A DNA stretch of 64,000 bases from JACVRM01 sp963817375 (GTDB taxonomy: Bacteria > Actinomycetota > Thermoleophilia > Gaiellales > Gaiellaceae), in assembly GCA_963817375.1 (NCBI GenBank), contig CAWFOB010000009.1, forward strand, positions 151,477 through 215,476, in the 5' to 3' direction. The position numbers and the translations under genes are program-made. A model generated the notes under the pieces. It did not search any database. It was not told the origin of the DNA and worked only from the letters and a program-made list of their open reading frames with translations. Below are positions 1 through 9,117 of the stretch, one piece after another (the stretch's first letter is position 1; each line of letters starts with the position of its first letter).

Positions 1-1
1 C

Positions 2-2473
2 GACCACTCGACCCTGCTGACGACGGCCGGGATGCAGCCGCAGATGCCGTTCTTCCTCGGCCGCGAGCAGCCGCCCGCGCCGCGCACCACGACCTCGCAG
101 AAGTGCTTCCGCACGCCCGACATCGACGAGGTGGGGCTCGACGGCCACCACCTCACCTTCTTCGAGATGCTCGGCAACTTCTCGTTCGGCGACTACTTCA
201 AGGACGGCGCCATCGAGCTCGCCTCGACGTTCATCCGCGAGCGCCTCGGGCTCGACTGGTCGCGCGTCTGGGCCACCGTGCACGCGGGCGACCCGGAGCT
301 CGGGCTCGGCGAGGACGAGACCGCGCGCGGCCTCTGGGAGGCGATCGGCATGCCGCCGGAGCGCATCGTCGCCCTGCCGAGCAGCGAGAACTTCTGGTCG
401 GTCGGAGGCCCCGGGCCGTGCGGGCCGGACTCCGAGATCTACTGGGACTGGGGCGTCGAGCACGGCTGCGGCGAGCCCGACTGCGCGCCGGCCTGCCCGC
501 GCTGCGACCGCTTCCTCGAGTTCTGGAACCTCGTCTTCATGGAGTACGAGCTGCACACGGACGGCACGCTGACGCCGCTCCCGAAGCAGAACGTCGACAC
601 CGGCATGGGGCTCGAGCGCACCGCCGCGATCCTGCAGGACGTCCCGAACCGGTCGGTGTACGAGACCGACGGCTACCAGGCGATCATGGCCTGGATCGAG
701 CAGCAGAGCGGCGTCGCCTGGGACGCCGACGCGCGCGCCACCAAGGCGCACCGCGTCCTCGCCGACCACGGCCGCGGCATGACGTTCCTCGTCGGCGACG
801 GCGTCGTGCCGTCGAACGAGGGGCGCGGCTACGTGCTGCGCCGCATCATCCGGCGCGCCGTCCAGCAGGCCCAGGCGATCGGGCTCTCGGACCTCTGGCG
901 CCTGACCGACGTCGTCGCCGAGCAGATGGGGCCGTGGTTCCCCGAGCTGGTCGACCACCGCGCGCACATCCAGGAGGTCGTGCGCGCCGAGGAGGAGCGC
1001 TTCTCCGAGACGCTCGCGCGCGGGCTGCGCCTGTTCGAGGAGGTGGCCGCGAAGGGCGAGGTCACCGGGCGCGACGCGTTCGAGCTCGCCACGACGTACG
1101 GCTTCCCGGTCGAGCTCACGCGTGAGCTGGCGCGCGAGCGCGGGCTCGCCGTCGACGAGGAGGGCTTCACGCACTTCATGGAGGAGCACCGCGAGATCTC
1201 GCGTGCCGGCGGGCCGAGCACCCACGCGCAGCGAGCTGCCGACTTCGCGGGCAACGCCGGCTTCCGGACCGAGTTCGTCGGCTACGAGAAGACCGAGGTG
1301 CTGACGCAGATCGGCGCGCTGGAGCCGCTCGAGGACGGGCGGTTCCTCGCCAAGCTGCGCGAGTCGCCGTTCTACCCGGACGGCGGCGGCCAGGTCACCG
1401 ACGCCGGCTTCATCGAGCTCGACGGGCCGCACGGCCCGCCGCCGAGCCCGCCGCGCGCCGACCTGGAGGAGGCGTACCGGATCGAGGAGGACCAGGTGCT
1501 CGTCTTCCGCGGCGAGGGCTTCTCCGCCGGCGACCGCGTGCGCGCGGTCGTGCCGTGGCCCGTGCGCTTCCCGACGACGGCGAACCACACCGCGACGCAC
1601 CTGCTGCACCGCGCGCTCCAGGACGTGCTCGGCGACCACGCCCGCCAGGCCGGGTCGGCCGTGCGCCCGGACAAGCTGCGCTTCGACTTCACCCATCCGG
1701 AGGCGATGACGACCGAGCAGCGCGCCGAGGTCGAGCGCATCGTCAACGAGCGGGTCTTCGAGAACCATCCGGTGCGCGCGTACGTCACGCCCATCGAGGA
1801 GGCGCGCAAGCTCGGCGCGATGATGCTCTTCGGCGAGAAGTACGGCGACCAGGTGCGCGTCGTCGACATCGACGGCGTCTCACGCGAGCTCTGCGGCGGC
1901 ACGCACGTGCGCGCGACAGCCGAGATCGGGCCGTTCGTGATCACGTCCGAGGGCTCGGTCGGCGCCGGCACGCGGCGCATCGAGGCGGTCACCTCGGGCG
2001 AGGCGTGGTCGCTCCTCCACGCCCGGGCCGAGGAGGCGGGCGAGCTCCGCGCCGAGGTCGAGCGCCTGAAGAAGGAGGCGCGCAAGCAGGCGAAGACGGG
2101 CGCCGCAGCCGAGGTCGACATCGCGCCCGAGATCACCGCGGTGAACGGCGTCAACGTCGTCCGCGCCGAGCTCGACGGCGTCAGCGGCGACGAGCTGCTC
2201 GACATCACCGACCGGCTCAAGCAGCGGCACGCCCCTGCCGCTGTCGTCGCCGGCGCGCGCTCGGACGGCACGGCCACGCTCATCCTGAACTTCGACACCT
2301 CGCTCGAGGCGCGCGGGCTGAACGCCGGCGCGGTGATCAAGGAGGCGGCCGCGCTGATCGGCGGAGGCGGCGGGGGCCGGCCCACGATGGCGCGTGCCGG
2401 CGGCAAGCAGCCCGAGCGGCTCGGCGACGCGCTCGACAAGGCGCAAGAGCTGATCTCCGCGGCGTTGTCGTAG
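2..2473 (+). CDS. alaS: Alanyl-tRNA synthetase, 5' truncated by window edge
   Basis: Charges tRNA-Ala with alanine and edits mischarged Ser/Gly. The frame is open from base 2, so the true start lies outside the window; about 824 residues remain of a protein that is usually near 870-880. Visible family marks are the class II motif TFFEMLGNFSFGDYFK near the N-terminus, the editing-site HTATHLLH around base 1585, the CGGTHV motif around base 1890, and a Gly-rich DHHA1 tail (IGGGGGGRPTMARAGGK). The reading frame is intact throughout. It is followed 24 nt later by ruvX, an arrangement common in many bacteria. Identification is certain. Confidence 0.97.
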   Translation, partial: DHSTLLTTAGMQPQMPFFLGREQPPAPRTTTSQKCFRTPDIDEVGLDGHHLTFFEMLGNFSFGDYFKDGAIELASTFIRERLGLDWSRVWATVHAGDPELGLGEDETARGLWEAIGMPPERIVALPSSENFWSVGGPGPCGPDSEIYWDWGVEHGCGEPDCAPACPRCDRFLEFWNLVFMEYELHTDGTLTPLPKQNVDTGMGLERTAAILQDVPNRSVYETDGYQAIMAWIEQQSGVAWDADARATKAHRVLADHGRGMTFLVGDGVVPSNEGRGYVLRRIIRRAVQQAQAIGLSDLWRLTDVVAEQMGPWFPELVDHRAHIQEVVRAEEERFSETLARGLRLFEEVAAKGEVTGRDAFELATTYGFPVELTRELARERGLAVDEEGFTHFMEEHREISRAGGPSTHAQRAADFAGNAGFRTEFVGYEKTEVLTQIGALEPLEDGRFLAKLRESPFYPDGGGQVTDAGFIELDGPHGPPPSPPRADLEEAYRIEEDQVLVFRGEGFSAGDRVRAVVPWPVRFPTTANHTATHLLHRALQDVLGDHARQAGSAVRPDKLRFDFTHPEAMTTEQRAEVERIVNERVFENHPVRAYVTPIEEARKLGAMMLFGEKYGDQVRVVDIDGVSRELCGGTHVRATAEIGPFVITSEGSVGAGTRRIEAVTSGEAWSLLHARAEEAGELRAEVERLKKEARKQAKTGAAAEVDIAPEITAVNGVNVVRAELDGVSGDELLDITDRLKQRHAPAAVVAGARSDGTATLILNFDTSLEARGLNAGAVIKEAAALIGGGGGGRPTMARAGGKQPERLGDALDKAQELISAALS

Positions 2474-2481
2474 GCCGCCAC

Positions 2482-2487
2482 TAGAAT
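2482..2487 (+). promoter_or_regulatory. TAGAAT -10-like element upstream of ruvX
   Basis: TAGAAT lies 10 nt before the GTG start of ruvX, with no ribosome-binding site between. It is one of a recurrent TAnnnT-start codon series in this window and suggests a leaderless or nearly leaderless transcript. Confidence 0.5.
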
Positions 2488-2497
2488 CCGCCACCTC

Positions 2498-2884
2498 GTG
2501 AAGGTGCTCGCCCTGGACTACGGGTCCGCGCGCACCGGCGTCGCTGTTTCCGACCCGACCGGGACGGTCGCCCGCCCGCTCGAGGTCGTGGAGCGCGCCG
2601 GGAGCGGCGCCGGCCTGGAACGGCTCGTCCGGCTCATCCGCGACGAGGATCCGGAGCGGATCGTCGTCGGCCTGCCGCTGACGCTCTCGGGCGACATCGG
2701 CGAGCAGGCGCGCGAGACCGAGGAGTTCCTGGCCGAGCTGCGCACGCACGTCGACGTCCCCGTCGAGACGTTCGACGAGCGCTTCACGACCAAGCTCGCC
2801 GGGCCCGGCGGCGACGACGCGCGCGCGGCCGCGGTCCTGCTCACGGGTTACCTCGAGTGGCGCGAGTCGCGAGGCGAGCGGTGA
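2498..2884 (+). CDS. ruvX: Putative pre-16S rRNA nuclease RuvX/YqgF
   Basis: RNase H-fold nuclease of the YqgF family, implicated in 16S rRNA 5'-end maturation. The 128-residue length is typical. The N-terminal DYGSARTG motif, the central IVVGLPL strand and the C-terminal TFDERFTT motif carry the acidic residues expected of the active site. GTG at 2498 is chosen because MKVLALDYG is the usual family N-terminus. The stop overlaps the mltG start as GTGA, so the two genes are probably co-transcribed. Confidence 0.93.
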   Translation: MKVLALDYGSARTGVAVSDPTGTVARPLEVVERAGSGAGLERLVRLIRDEDPERIVVGLPLTLSGDIGEQARETEEFLAELRTHVDVPVETFDERFTTKLAGPGGDDARAAAVLLTGYLEWRESRGER

Positions 2885-3758
2885 ATGCCGAGGGGGCGTC
2901 GACGCCGGTGATGGTCCTGCGGCGGCTCCTGGCGGTGATCGTGATCGTCGGCGTGCTCGCCGGCGCCGGCTGGGCCGTGACGACGCTCGTTCGCGACAAG
3001 GGCTCCTCGACGCCGCCCGCGACCACGGCGGCGCCGCTGAAGGTGCTCCGCATCGTGTTCCCCGAGGGCTACACGCGAGCCGACATGGCCAAGCAGATCG
3101 GCGACGTGAACACGATCGCCGAGCAGAAGCGGCACGTGACGCCGAAGCTGTCGCCGGCGCGCTACCTGCAGCTGACGGCGAGCTCGAAGTTCCCGGGCCA
3201 GTTCGCGCGCGACGGCAAGCGCCGCACGCTCGAGGGCTTCCTCTTCCCCGCGACCTACGACTTCACGAAGCGCACCACGACGCAGCAGCTGGTCAAGGAC
3301 CAGCTCGACGCGTTCCGCGAGAACTGGTCCCAGGTGCACATGGAGTACGCGCGGTCGAAGAACCTGACCCCGTGGGACGTGCTGATCATCGCGTCGATGA
3401 TCGAGAAGGAGGTTGCGGCGCCGGAGGAGCGCGCGCTGGTCTCCTCGGTGATCTACAACCGCTGAAGGCGCACATGCAGCTCGGGATCGACGCGACCGTG
3501 CGCTACGGCCTGAACATCCCGGCGACCGAGCCGCTGCACGAGTCGCAGATCCACGACCCGAACCCGTACAACACGCGCGTGCACGTCGGCCTGCCGCCGG
3601 GCCCCATCGCCAACCCGGGCCTCGCGTCGCTCCAGGCGGCCGCGAACCCGCAGCACACGAAGTACCTCTACTACGTGCGCAAGCCGGACAAGCTGCACCA
3701 CGCGTTCTTCACGAACAAGGCCGCCTTCGACGCCTACCAGGTCAAGCACGGCTACTGA
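2881..3758 (+). CDS. mltG: Endolytic murein transglycosylase MltG, frame broken near 3464
   Basis: Membrane-anchored lytic transglycosylase that cleaves nascent peptidoglycan glycan strands. After a short N-terminus there is one transmembrane helix (LLAVIVIVGVLAGAGWAV), then the YceG domain with the catalytic-Glu region ASMIEKEVA and the downstream GIDATVRYGL and PYNTRVHVGLPPGPI motifs. GTG at 2881 overlaps the ruvX stop. One missing C near 3464 (AACCGCTGAAG instead of AACCGCCTGAAG) creates a premature TGA; the second part, from LKAHMQLGID onward, continues perfectly. I read this as a sequencing deletion in a functional gene of about 292 residues. Confidence 0.88.
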
Positions 3759-4481
3759 GCTCGTCGCGCTGCTCGGCGACCCGGTCGCGCACTCGCTCTC
3801 ACCGCGGATGCAGAACGCCGCCTTCGCCGCCCGGGGGCTCGACTGGCGCTACGTCGCCTGCCGTGTGGACGCCGCCGAGCTCGAAACGGCGGTGCGCGGG
3901 CTCGCCGCGCTGGGCTTCGCCGGCGCGAACGTCACCGCGCCGCACAAGCAGGAGGTCGCGCTCCTCTGCGACGAGCTCGACGACGCGGCCGAGCGCGGGG
4001 GCTCCGTGAACACGCTCGTCTTCGAGCAGGGCCGCGTGCTCGGCTCGAGCACCGACGGGGAGGCGGTCGTCGGGGCTGTCCGACCCGCGGGGGCACGGGT
4101 GCTGGTGCTCGGCGCGGCGGTGCCGCGCGCGCGGTCGCGGCCGCGCTCGCGCACGCGGGCGCAGCGGACGTGCGCGTCGCCTCACGCCGCGACGATGACT
4201 GGCCGCCCGACGGCCAGGTTGCGCAGATCCTCGTCAATGCGACGCCGCTCCGCGACGAGGTTCCGGTGGCGCCGCACGCAGGCCAGCAGGTCGTCGATCT
4301 CGCCTACCGGCCGGACGCGGCGCCGACCGCGCTCGTCGAGGCGGCGCGCGCCGCCGGCTGCGAGGTGGTCGTCGACGGCGTCGAGGTGCTCGTCCGCCAG
4401 GGCGCGCTGAGCTTCGAGCGCTGGACGGGCGTCCCTGCGCCGATCGAGGTCATGCGCGGCGCCGTAGTGTCTCCGGCGTGA
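3754..4481 (+). CDS. aroE: Shikimate dehydrogenase, frame broken near 4120, start unclear
   Basis: NADPH-dependent reduction of 3-dehydroshikimate to shikimate. The N-terminal substrate domain shows LLGDPVAHSLSPRMQNAAF and NVTAPHK; the C-terminal Rossmann part shows VLVLGA and ends with the family motif DGVEVLVRQGALSFERWTG. One G is missing in the GAGGAA dinucleotide-binding loop near 4120, which shifts the frame. No standard start codon is obvious; the first residues TELVALLGD begin at about 3754 and overlap the mltG stop, so the start or an adjacent indel remains uncertain. It overlaps aroC by 4 nt. Confidence 0.87.
4465..4470 (+). promoter_or_regulatory. TAGTGT -10-like element upstream of aroC
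   Basis: TAGTGT sits 7 nt before the aroC GTG, inside the end of aroE. It matches the TAnnnT series in this window and could provide an internal leaderless promoter for aroC. The weight is lower here because aroC is also inside an operon. Confidence 0.35.
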
Positions 4482-5569
4482 CCCTCAGGCTCTCGACCGC
4501 CGGCGAGTCGCACGGCCCCGCGCTCGTCGCGATCGTCACCGGGCTGCCCGCGGGGCTCGAGCTCGACCGCGCGGCGATCGACCGCGACCTCGCGCGCCGC
4601 CAGGCGGGCTACGGCCGCAGCCCGCGGCAGAAGATCGAGACGGACACGGTCGAGGTGCTGGCCGGCCTGCGCCACGGCTACACGCTCGGCACGCCGCTCG
4701 CGCTCGTGGTGCGAAACCGCGACCACGCGAACTGGACGTGGGGCATGAGCCCGTGGCCGCCCGAGGGCGAGCCCGCCGGCAAGGGCGCCCGGCCGGTCAC
4801 CCTGCCGCGGCCCGGCCACGCCGACCTCGCCGGCGCGATGAAGTACGGCCACGCCGACGTGCGCAACGTCCTCGAGCGCGCGAGCGCCCGCTCGACGGCG
4901 GTGCGCGTCGCCGCGGGCGCGGTCGCGAAGGCGCTGCTCGCCCAGCTCGGCGCCCGCGTGGAGAGCACCGTCGTCTCGGTCGGCGGCGAGACCGACGACG
5001 AGCGGCAGCGCTCCGCCGTCGACGAGGCGCGCGCCGACCGCGAGACGCTCGGCGGCGTCGTCGAGGTGCGCGCGTCGGGCGTGCTGCCCGGCCTCGGCTC
5101 CTACGCGACGCCGGAGGATCGCCTGGACGGCCGGCTCGCGGGCGGGCTGATGGGCATCCAGGCGGTCAAGGGGGTCGAGATCGGCGAGGGCGCCGACCTG
5201 GCGGGGCGGCGCGGCTCCGAGGCGCACGACGAGATCTTCCCGGGCTTCGGTCGGAAGACGAACCACGCCGGCGGCCTCGAGGGCGGGGTCACGAACGGCG
5301 AGGACGTCGTCGTCCGCGCCGCGATGAAGCCGCTGCCGACGCTCATGCGCCCGCTGAGATCCGTCGACCTGGCGACCGGGGAGGAGGGCGAGGCGCTCGT
5401 CGAGCGCAGCGACGTCTCCGCGGTCGAGGCGCTCGCCGTCGTGGCCGAGGCGGTCGTGGCCTGGGAGCTCGCGCGGGCCGCCCGCGAGAAGTTCGGGGGC
5501 GACGCGCTCGTGGACATGCTCGCAGCCGCCGCCGCGTACCGCGAGCGGATTCCGTGGCGCCCGCGCTAG
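4478..5569 (+). CDS. aroC: Chorismate synthase
   Basis: FMN-dependent conversion of 5-enolpyruvylshikimate-3-phosphate to chorismate, the last step of the shikimate pathway. The intact 363-residue frame carries the N-terminal GESHGP signature, the RQAGYGRSPRQKIETD segment, and the KYGHADVRNVLERASARST and FPGFGRKTNHAGG blocks that contact FMN and substrate. GTG at 4478 forms a GTGA overlap with aroE. It sits in an aroE-aroC-aroKB-aroQ run that covers four successive pathway enzymes. Confidence 0.97.
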   Translation: MTLRLSTAGESHGPALVAIVTGLPAGLELDRAAIDRDLARRQAGYGRSPRQKIETDTVEVLAGLRHGYTLGTPLALVVRNRDHANWTWGMSPWPPEGEPAGKGARPVTLPRPGHADLAGAMKYGHADVRNVLERASARSTAVRVAAGAVAKALLAQLGARVESTVVSVGGETDDERQRSAVDEARADRETLGGVVEVRASGVLPGLGSYATPEDRLDGRLAGGLMGIQAVKGVEIGEGADLAGRRGSEAHDEIFPGFGRKTNHAGGLEGGVTNGEDVVVRAAMKPLPTLMRPLRSVDLATGEEGEALVERSDVSAVEALAVVAEAVVAWELARAAREKFGGDALVDMLAAAAAYRERIPWRPR

Positions 5570-7038
5570 GCCGCCACCTCGCGCTCGTCGGCTTCATGGG
5601 CGCGGGGAAGACGACGCTCGGCAAGCAGGTGGCGGAGCGCCTCGGCCGCCCGTTCGTCGACCTCGACCGTGAGGTCGAGGCGCAGTCGGGGACGAGCATC
5701 GAGGTCATGTTCGCGCACGGCGAGGCGGTGTTCCGCGAGGCGGAGGAGCGGGCCGCGGCAAAGGTGCTGCGCGCCCCGGAGCCGGCCGTGGTCGCGCTCG
5801 GCGGCGGGGCCGTGCTGTCGGCTGCGACGCGCGCCGAGCTCGACCGTCACTTCACCGTGCTGGTCGACGTCGACGTCGACACGGCCTGGGAGCGCGTCCG
5901 CGAGTCGGGGCGCCCGCTCGCCCGGGACGATCGCGAGTTCCGCGTCCTCTACGAGGCCCGCCGGCGCATGTACGAGGAGGTCGCAGACGCGCGTGCAACC
6001 GACGCTGGACGGCGTCGTGCTCGGGGCCGGCGGCGTCCACGTCGAGACCGGCGCGTTCGAGCGGCTGGGCGCGCTGATCCCCGGCGACGGCCGGCTCGTC
6101 GCTCGTCAGCGACCGCCACGTCGCCGGCATCTACGGCGCCGACGCGCAGCTCGCGCTCGGGGAGCGGCTCGTGTCCGAGCACGAGCTGCCGCCCGGCGAG
6201 GAGGGGAAGCGGCTCGCCGTCGCGGGCCGGCTCTGGGACGAGCTCGCCGTCGACCGCGCCGGCACGGTGGTCGCGCTCGGCGGCGGCTGCGTCACCGACG
6301 TCGCCGGCTTCGTCGCCGCGACGCATCTGCGCGGCGTCCCGTGGGTCGCCGTGCCGACGACGCTCGTCGGCCAGGTCGACGCCGCCATCGGCGGGAAGAC
6401 CGGGCTCGACACCGGGACGGGCAAGAACCGCGTCGGCGCCTTCCACTGGCCCGCGCGGACGGTGATCGACCCGGCGTTCCTGGAGACGCTCCCGGCGGCC
6501 GAGCGCCGCGCCGGGATGGCCGAGGTCGTCAAGACGGGCCTGCTCGCGGGCGAGCCGCTCTGGGAGCTGCCCGACGCGGAGCTCGTGCGCCGCGCGGCAG
6601 CGTTCAAGACCGCCGTCTGCCTGCGCGACCCGACCGAGCAGGGCGAGCGCGCGATCCTGAACCTCGGCCACACGTTCGGCCACGCGCTCGAGGCGGCGAG
6701 CGGCTACGCCGTCCGCCACGGCGACGCGGTCGCGCTCGGCCTCACCGCCGCGCTGGAGCTCTCCGAGCGCCGCTACGGCCTCGACGCCGGCTGGCGCGTG
6801 CGCGTCCGCGAGCTGCTCGACCCGCAGCCGGTCGCCGTCGACCGCGACGCCGCGCGGGCGCGCGCTCGTCCGCGACAAGAAGGCCGTCGACGGCCGGCCG
6901 CGGCTCGTCCTGCTCGAGGCGCCCGGCCGGCCGGTCGTGACCGACGAGGTGCCGCTCGACGAGGTGCATGCGGCGCTCGACTCGCTGATCTCGGCGATAA
7001 TCCGGCGCCCGTGCGGATCGACGTCCTCAACGGCGTGA
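5554..7038 (+). CDS. aroKB: Fused shikimate kinase / 3-dehydroquinate synthase (AroK-AroB), three frameshifts
   Basis: The N-terminal 150 residues are shikimate kinase: P-loop FMGAGKTTLGK, LDREVE, and GGGAVL motifs. The frame then runs without a stop or new start into a 3-dehydroquinate synthase domain with ALGGGCVTDVAGF, TTLVGQVDAAIGGKTG, KNRVGAFHWP and the zinc-ligand region NLGHTFGHALE. Single-base insertions near 6007, 6107 and 6863 disturb the frame, but the order of domains and absence of a separate aroB start favour a bifunctional fusion like that annotated in Thermotoga. GTG at 5554 overlaps aroC. If the 6007 indel hides a stop, these would be two adjacent genes instead. Confidence 0.85.
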
Positions 7039-7440
7039 ACCTCAACGTGCTCAGCCGGCGCGACCCGGAGATGTACGGCGGCCTGTCGCTCCAGGAGCTC
7101 GAGTCGCAGATCTACAAGTGGGCCAGCGAGCTCGGCTGCCAGGTCCGGTGCCGCCAGACGAACAGCGAGGGCCTGTTCGTCGCGTGGTGCCACGACGCAC
7201 GCCGAGGTCACCGACGGCATCATCGTCAACCCGGCCGCCTGGACGCACTACAGCTGGGCGATCCGCGACGCGCTCGAGCTCGCCGGCAAGCCCGTCGTCG
7301 AGGTGCACCTGTCGAACGTGGACGAGCGCGAGGAGTGGCGGCGGTTCTCGGTGCTCGAGGGAGTGCGCGCCCACCGCGTCATCGGCAAGGGGCCCGAGGG
7401 CTACCGCGAGGCGCTCGCCTATCTGGTGGAGCGCGGGTGA
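7011..7440 (+). CDS. aroQ: Type II 3-dehydroquinate dehydratase, frame broken near 7195
   Basis: Dehydrates 3-dehydroquinate to 3-dehydroshikimate. The N-terminus LNGVNLNVLSRRDPEMYGG carries the catalytic tyrosine of type II enzymes; later VNPAAWTHYSWAIRDALE and VEVHLSNVDERE hold the substrate-binding and histidine positions. GTG at 7011 starts inside the 3' end of aroKB. One extra base near 7195 (CACGACGCACGCCGAG) breaks the frame; about 142 residues are recovered once it is removed, the usual size for the family. Confidence 0.9.
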
Positions 7441-8476
7441 ACCCGCGCGTCGACCGCCTGCGCGAGCTGCTCGAGCAGCCGCTGCTCGTCACCAACCTGA
7501 CGAACGTCCGCTACCTGACGGGCTTCCGCTCGTCGAACGCGGCGCTGATCGTCGAGCCGGAGCGCGTCCGCCTCTTCGCCGACTTCCGCTACGCGGAGGC
7601 GGGCCGTCAGGTGCCGGGCGTCGAGTTCGAGATCACGAAGCGCGCGCTCGCCGTCGACATCGCGACGCGCGCCCAGGGCGCGCTCGGGTTCGAAGCAGGC
7701 TCGCTGCCGTACGCCCACTACGAGGTGCTGGCCACGGGCGGGCTCGAGCTCGTGCCGACGCACGGGCTCGTCGAGGGCCTGCGCGCGGTCAAGGACGAGG
7801 GCGAGATCGCCGCGCTCCGGGCGGTGACCGAGATCACGAACGCGGCCTTCGAGCGTTTCTCCAGGGAGCCCGTGATCGGGCAGACCGAGCGCGACCTCGC
7901 GTTCCGCATGGACACGTTCTTCCACGAGCTCGGCGCCGACGGCCTCGCCTTCCCGACGATCGCGGCCGCCGGGCCCGAACGGCGCCAACCCGCACACGAC
8001 GCCGGGCGACCGGGTGGTCGAGGCGGGGCAGACGCTGATCGTGGACGCGGGCGCGACGCTCGACGGCTACTGCTCGGACTGCACGCGCACGTTCGCGGCG
8101 GGCGAGCTCGGGGGCGAGCTGCGCGAGGCCTACTTCGCCTGCCTGCGCGCGCAGCTGGCCGGGCTCGACGCGGTGCGCCCGGGGGTCACCGGCTTCGACG
8201 CCGATGCCGCCGCGCGCAACATGATCGAGGAGGCAGGCTTCGGCGCGTTCTTCGGTCACGGCCTCGGCCACGGCGTCGGCATGGACGTCCACGAGCTGCC
8301 GCGCCTCTCCACGGAGTCCGACCGAGACGCTGGCGGCGGGCAACGTCACGAGCGTCGAGCCGGGCATCTACCTGCCGGGCTCCGGCGGCATCCGCATCGA
8401 GGACCTCGTCGTCGTCCGCGACGGCGGGCCGGAGATCCTGACCAGCTTCACCAAGGAGCTCGTGACACTTTCGTGA
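7437..8476 (+). CDS. pepQ: M24 family Xaa-Pro aminopeptidase, two frameshifts
   Basis: Cytosolic metallopeptidase that removes residues next to proline. An N-terminal creatinase-like domain (TNLTNVRYLTGF) is followed by the pita-bread catalytic domain with metal ligands in DAGATLDGYCSDCTR, FGHGLGHGVG, VEPGIY and RIED. GTG at 7437 overlaps the aroQ stop as GTGA. Single-base insertions near 7976 and 8324 break the frame; removing them gives about 345 residues ending at the TGA at 8474-8476. The aroQ-pepQ-efp order is widespread, although here a toxin-antitoxin pair and a GNAT gene intervene before efp. Confidence 0.88.
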
Positions 8477-8509
8477 CGTGTCCGGCACGAATCCGTGGCA
8501 TACTCATGC

Positions 8510-8515
8510 TACGAT
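8510..8515 (+). promoter_or_regulatory. TACGAT -10-like element and GGCAT/ATGCC palindrome before the antitoxin gene
   Basis: TACGAT lies 6 nt before the antitoxin ATG. It is embedded in an inverted repeat, GGCAT at 8497-8501 and ATGCC at 8517-8521, a plausible operator for autoregulation by the ribbon-helix-helix antitoxin. A second inverted repeat, TTCGTG/CACGAA, spans 8470-8491. Confidence 0.4.
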
Positions 8516-8521
8516 AATGCC

Positions 8522-8758
8522 ATGGCACGCACACGGATCAGCACGACCGTGGACGGAGCGCTGCTCGCGAGCGCGCGGCGCGCGCGAACCGGCGTCTCCG
8601 ACGCGGTATTGATCGATGAAGCTCTTGCCGCGCTGCTCGCGCGCGAGCGAGCGGCGGAAGTCGATGCCGCGTACGCCGTGTATGACGAGCACCCGCTCGG
8701 CGAGAGCGACGAATGGGGCGACCTCGACTCGTTCCACACCGCCGCAGCGTCGTCCTGA
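8522..8758 (+). CDS. Putative ribbon-helix-helix antitoxin of a MazEF-like pair
   Basis: A 78-residue protein with an N-terminal RTRISTTVDGALL stretch resembling the beta strand of ribbon-helix-helix DNA-binding domains, a helical middle (SDAVLIDEALAALLARERA) and an acidic C-terminus that would bind the toxin. It overlaps the downstream PemK/MazF-like gene by one base (TGATG), the classic antitoxin-toxin order. ATG at 8522 is chosen over an upstream in-frame GTG because of the position of TACGAT. It would bind its own promoter; the assignment rests mainly on fold features and the neighbour. Confidence 0.75.
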   Translation: MARTRISTTVDGALLASARRARTGVSDAVLIDEALAALLARERAAEVDAAYAVYDEHPLGESDEWGDLDSFHTAAASS

Positions 8759-9084
8759 TGACACTGCCGGAGCGCGGTGAGGTCTGGTGGTGCGAGCTTC
8801 CCGACGTCGGCCGCCGGCCCGTGGTCGTGCTGTCCCGGAATTCGGCGATCCCGCGCCTCCGGCGAACGCTGATCGGCCCCTGCACGACCACGATCCGCGG
8901 GCTCCCGACCGAGGTGCGGCTCGAGCCCGGAGATGATCCGATCCCGCGCACCTCGGTCGTCAATCTCGACTCGGTCGAGAGTGTGTCCGTTGCCACGCTC
9001 GTCGAGCGCGTCGGGCGACTGGGAGACGCGCGCATGCGCGAGGTGTGTGACGCGCTCGCCCTTGCGGTCGCCTGCGAGCGGTGA
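8758..9084 (+). CDS. MazF/PemK-family endoribonuclease toxin
   Basis: A 108-residue toxin of the MazF/PemK family, which cleaves mRNA at short motifs. It opens with the typical RGEVWWCELPDVGRRPVVVLS, then a central strand set with IGPCTTTIRGLPTEVRL and the SVVNLDSVESVSVATL segment. The start codon overlaps the antitoxin stop. The next gene, on the opposite strand, converges and ends 33 nt away. The pair sits between pepQ and efp, which are usually adjacent, so it is probably an accessory insertion. Confidence 0.88.
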   Translation: MTLPERGEVWWCELPDVGRRPVVVLSRNSAIPRLRRTLIGPCTTTIRGLPTEVRLEPGDDPIPRTSVVNLDSVESVSVATLVERVGRLGDARMREVCDALALAVACER

Positions 9085-9117
9085 GCGTTCGTTCGAGCCC
9101 GAGGCGCGCGACCGGGC

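Noticed and set aside
3390..3520. Programmed ribosomal frameshift in mltG
   Set aside because: No slippery heptamer or pseudoknot is evident and similar single-base breaks occur in many unrelated genes, so a consensus error is likelier.
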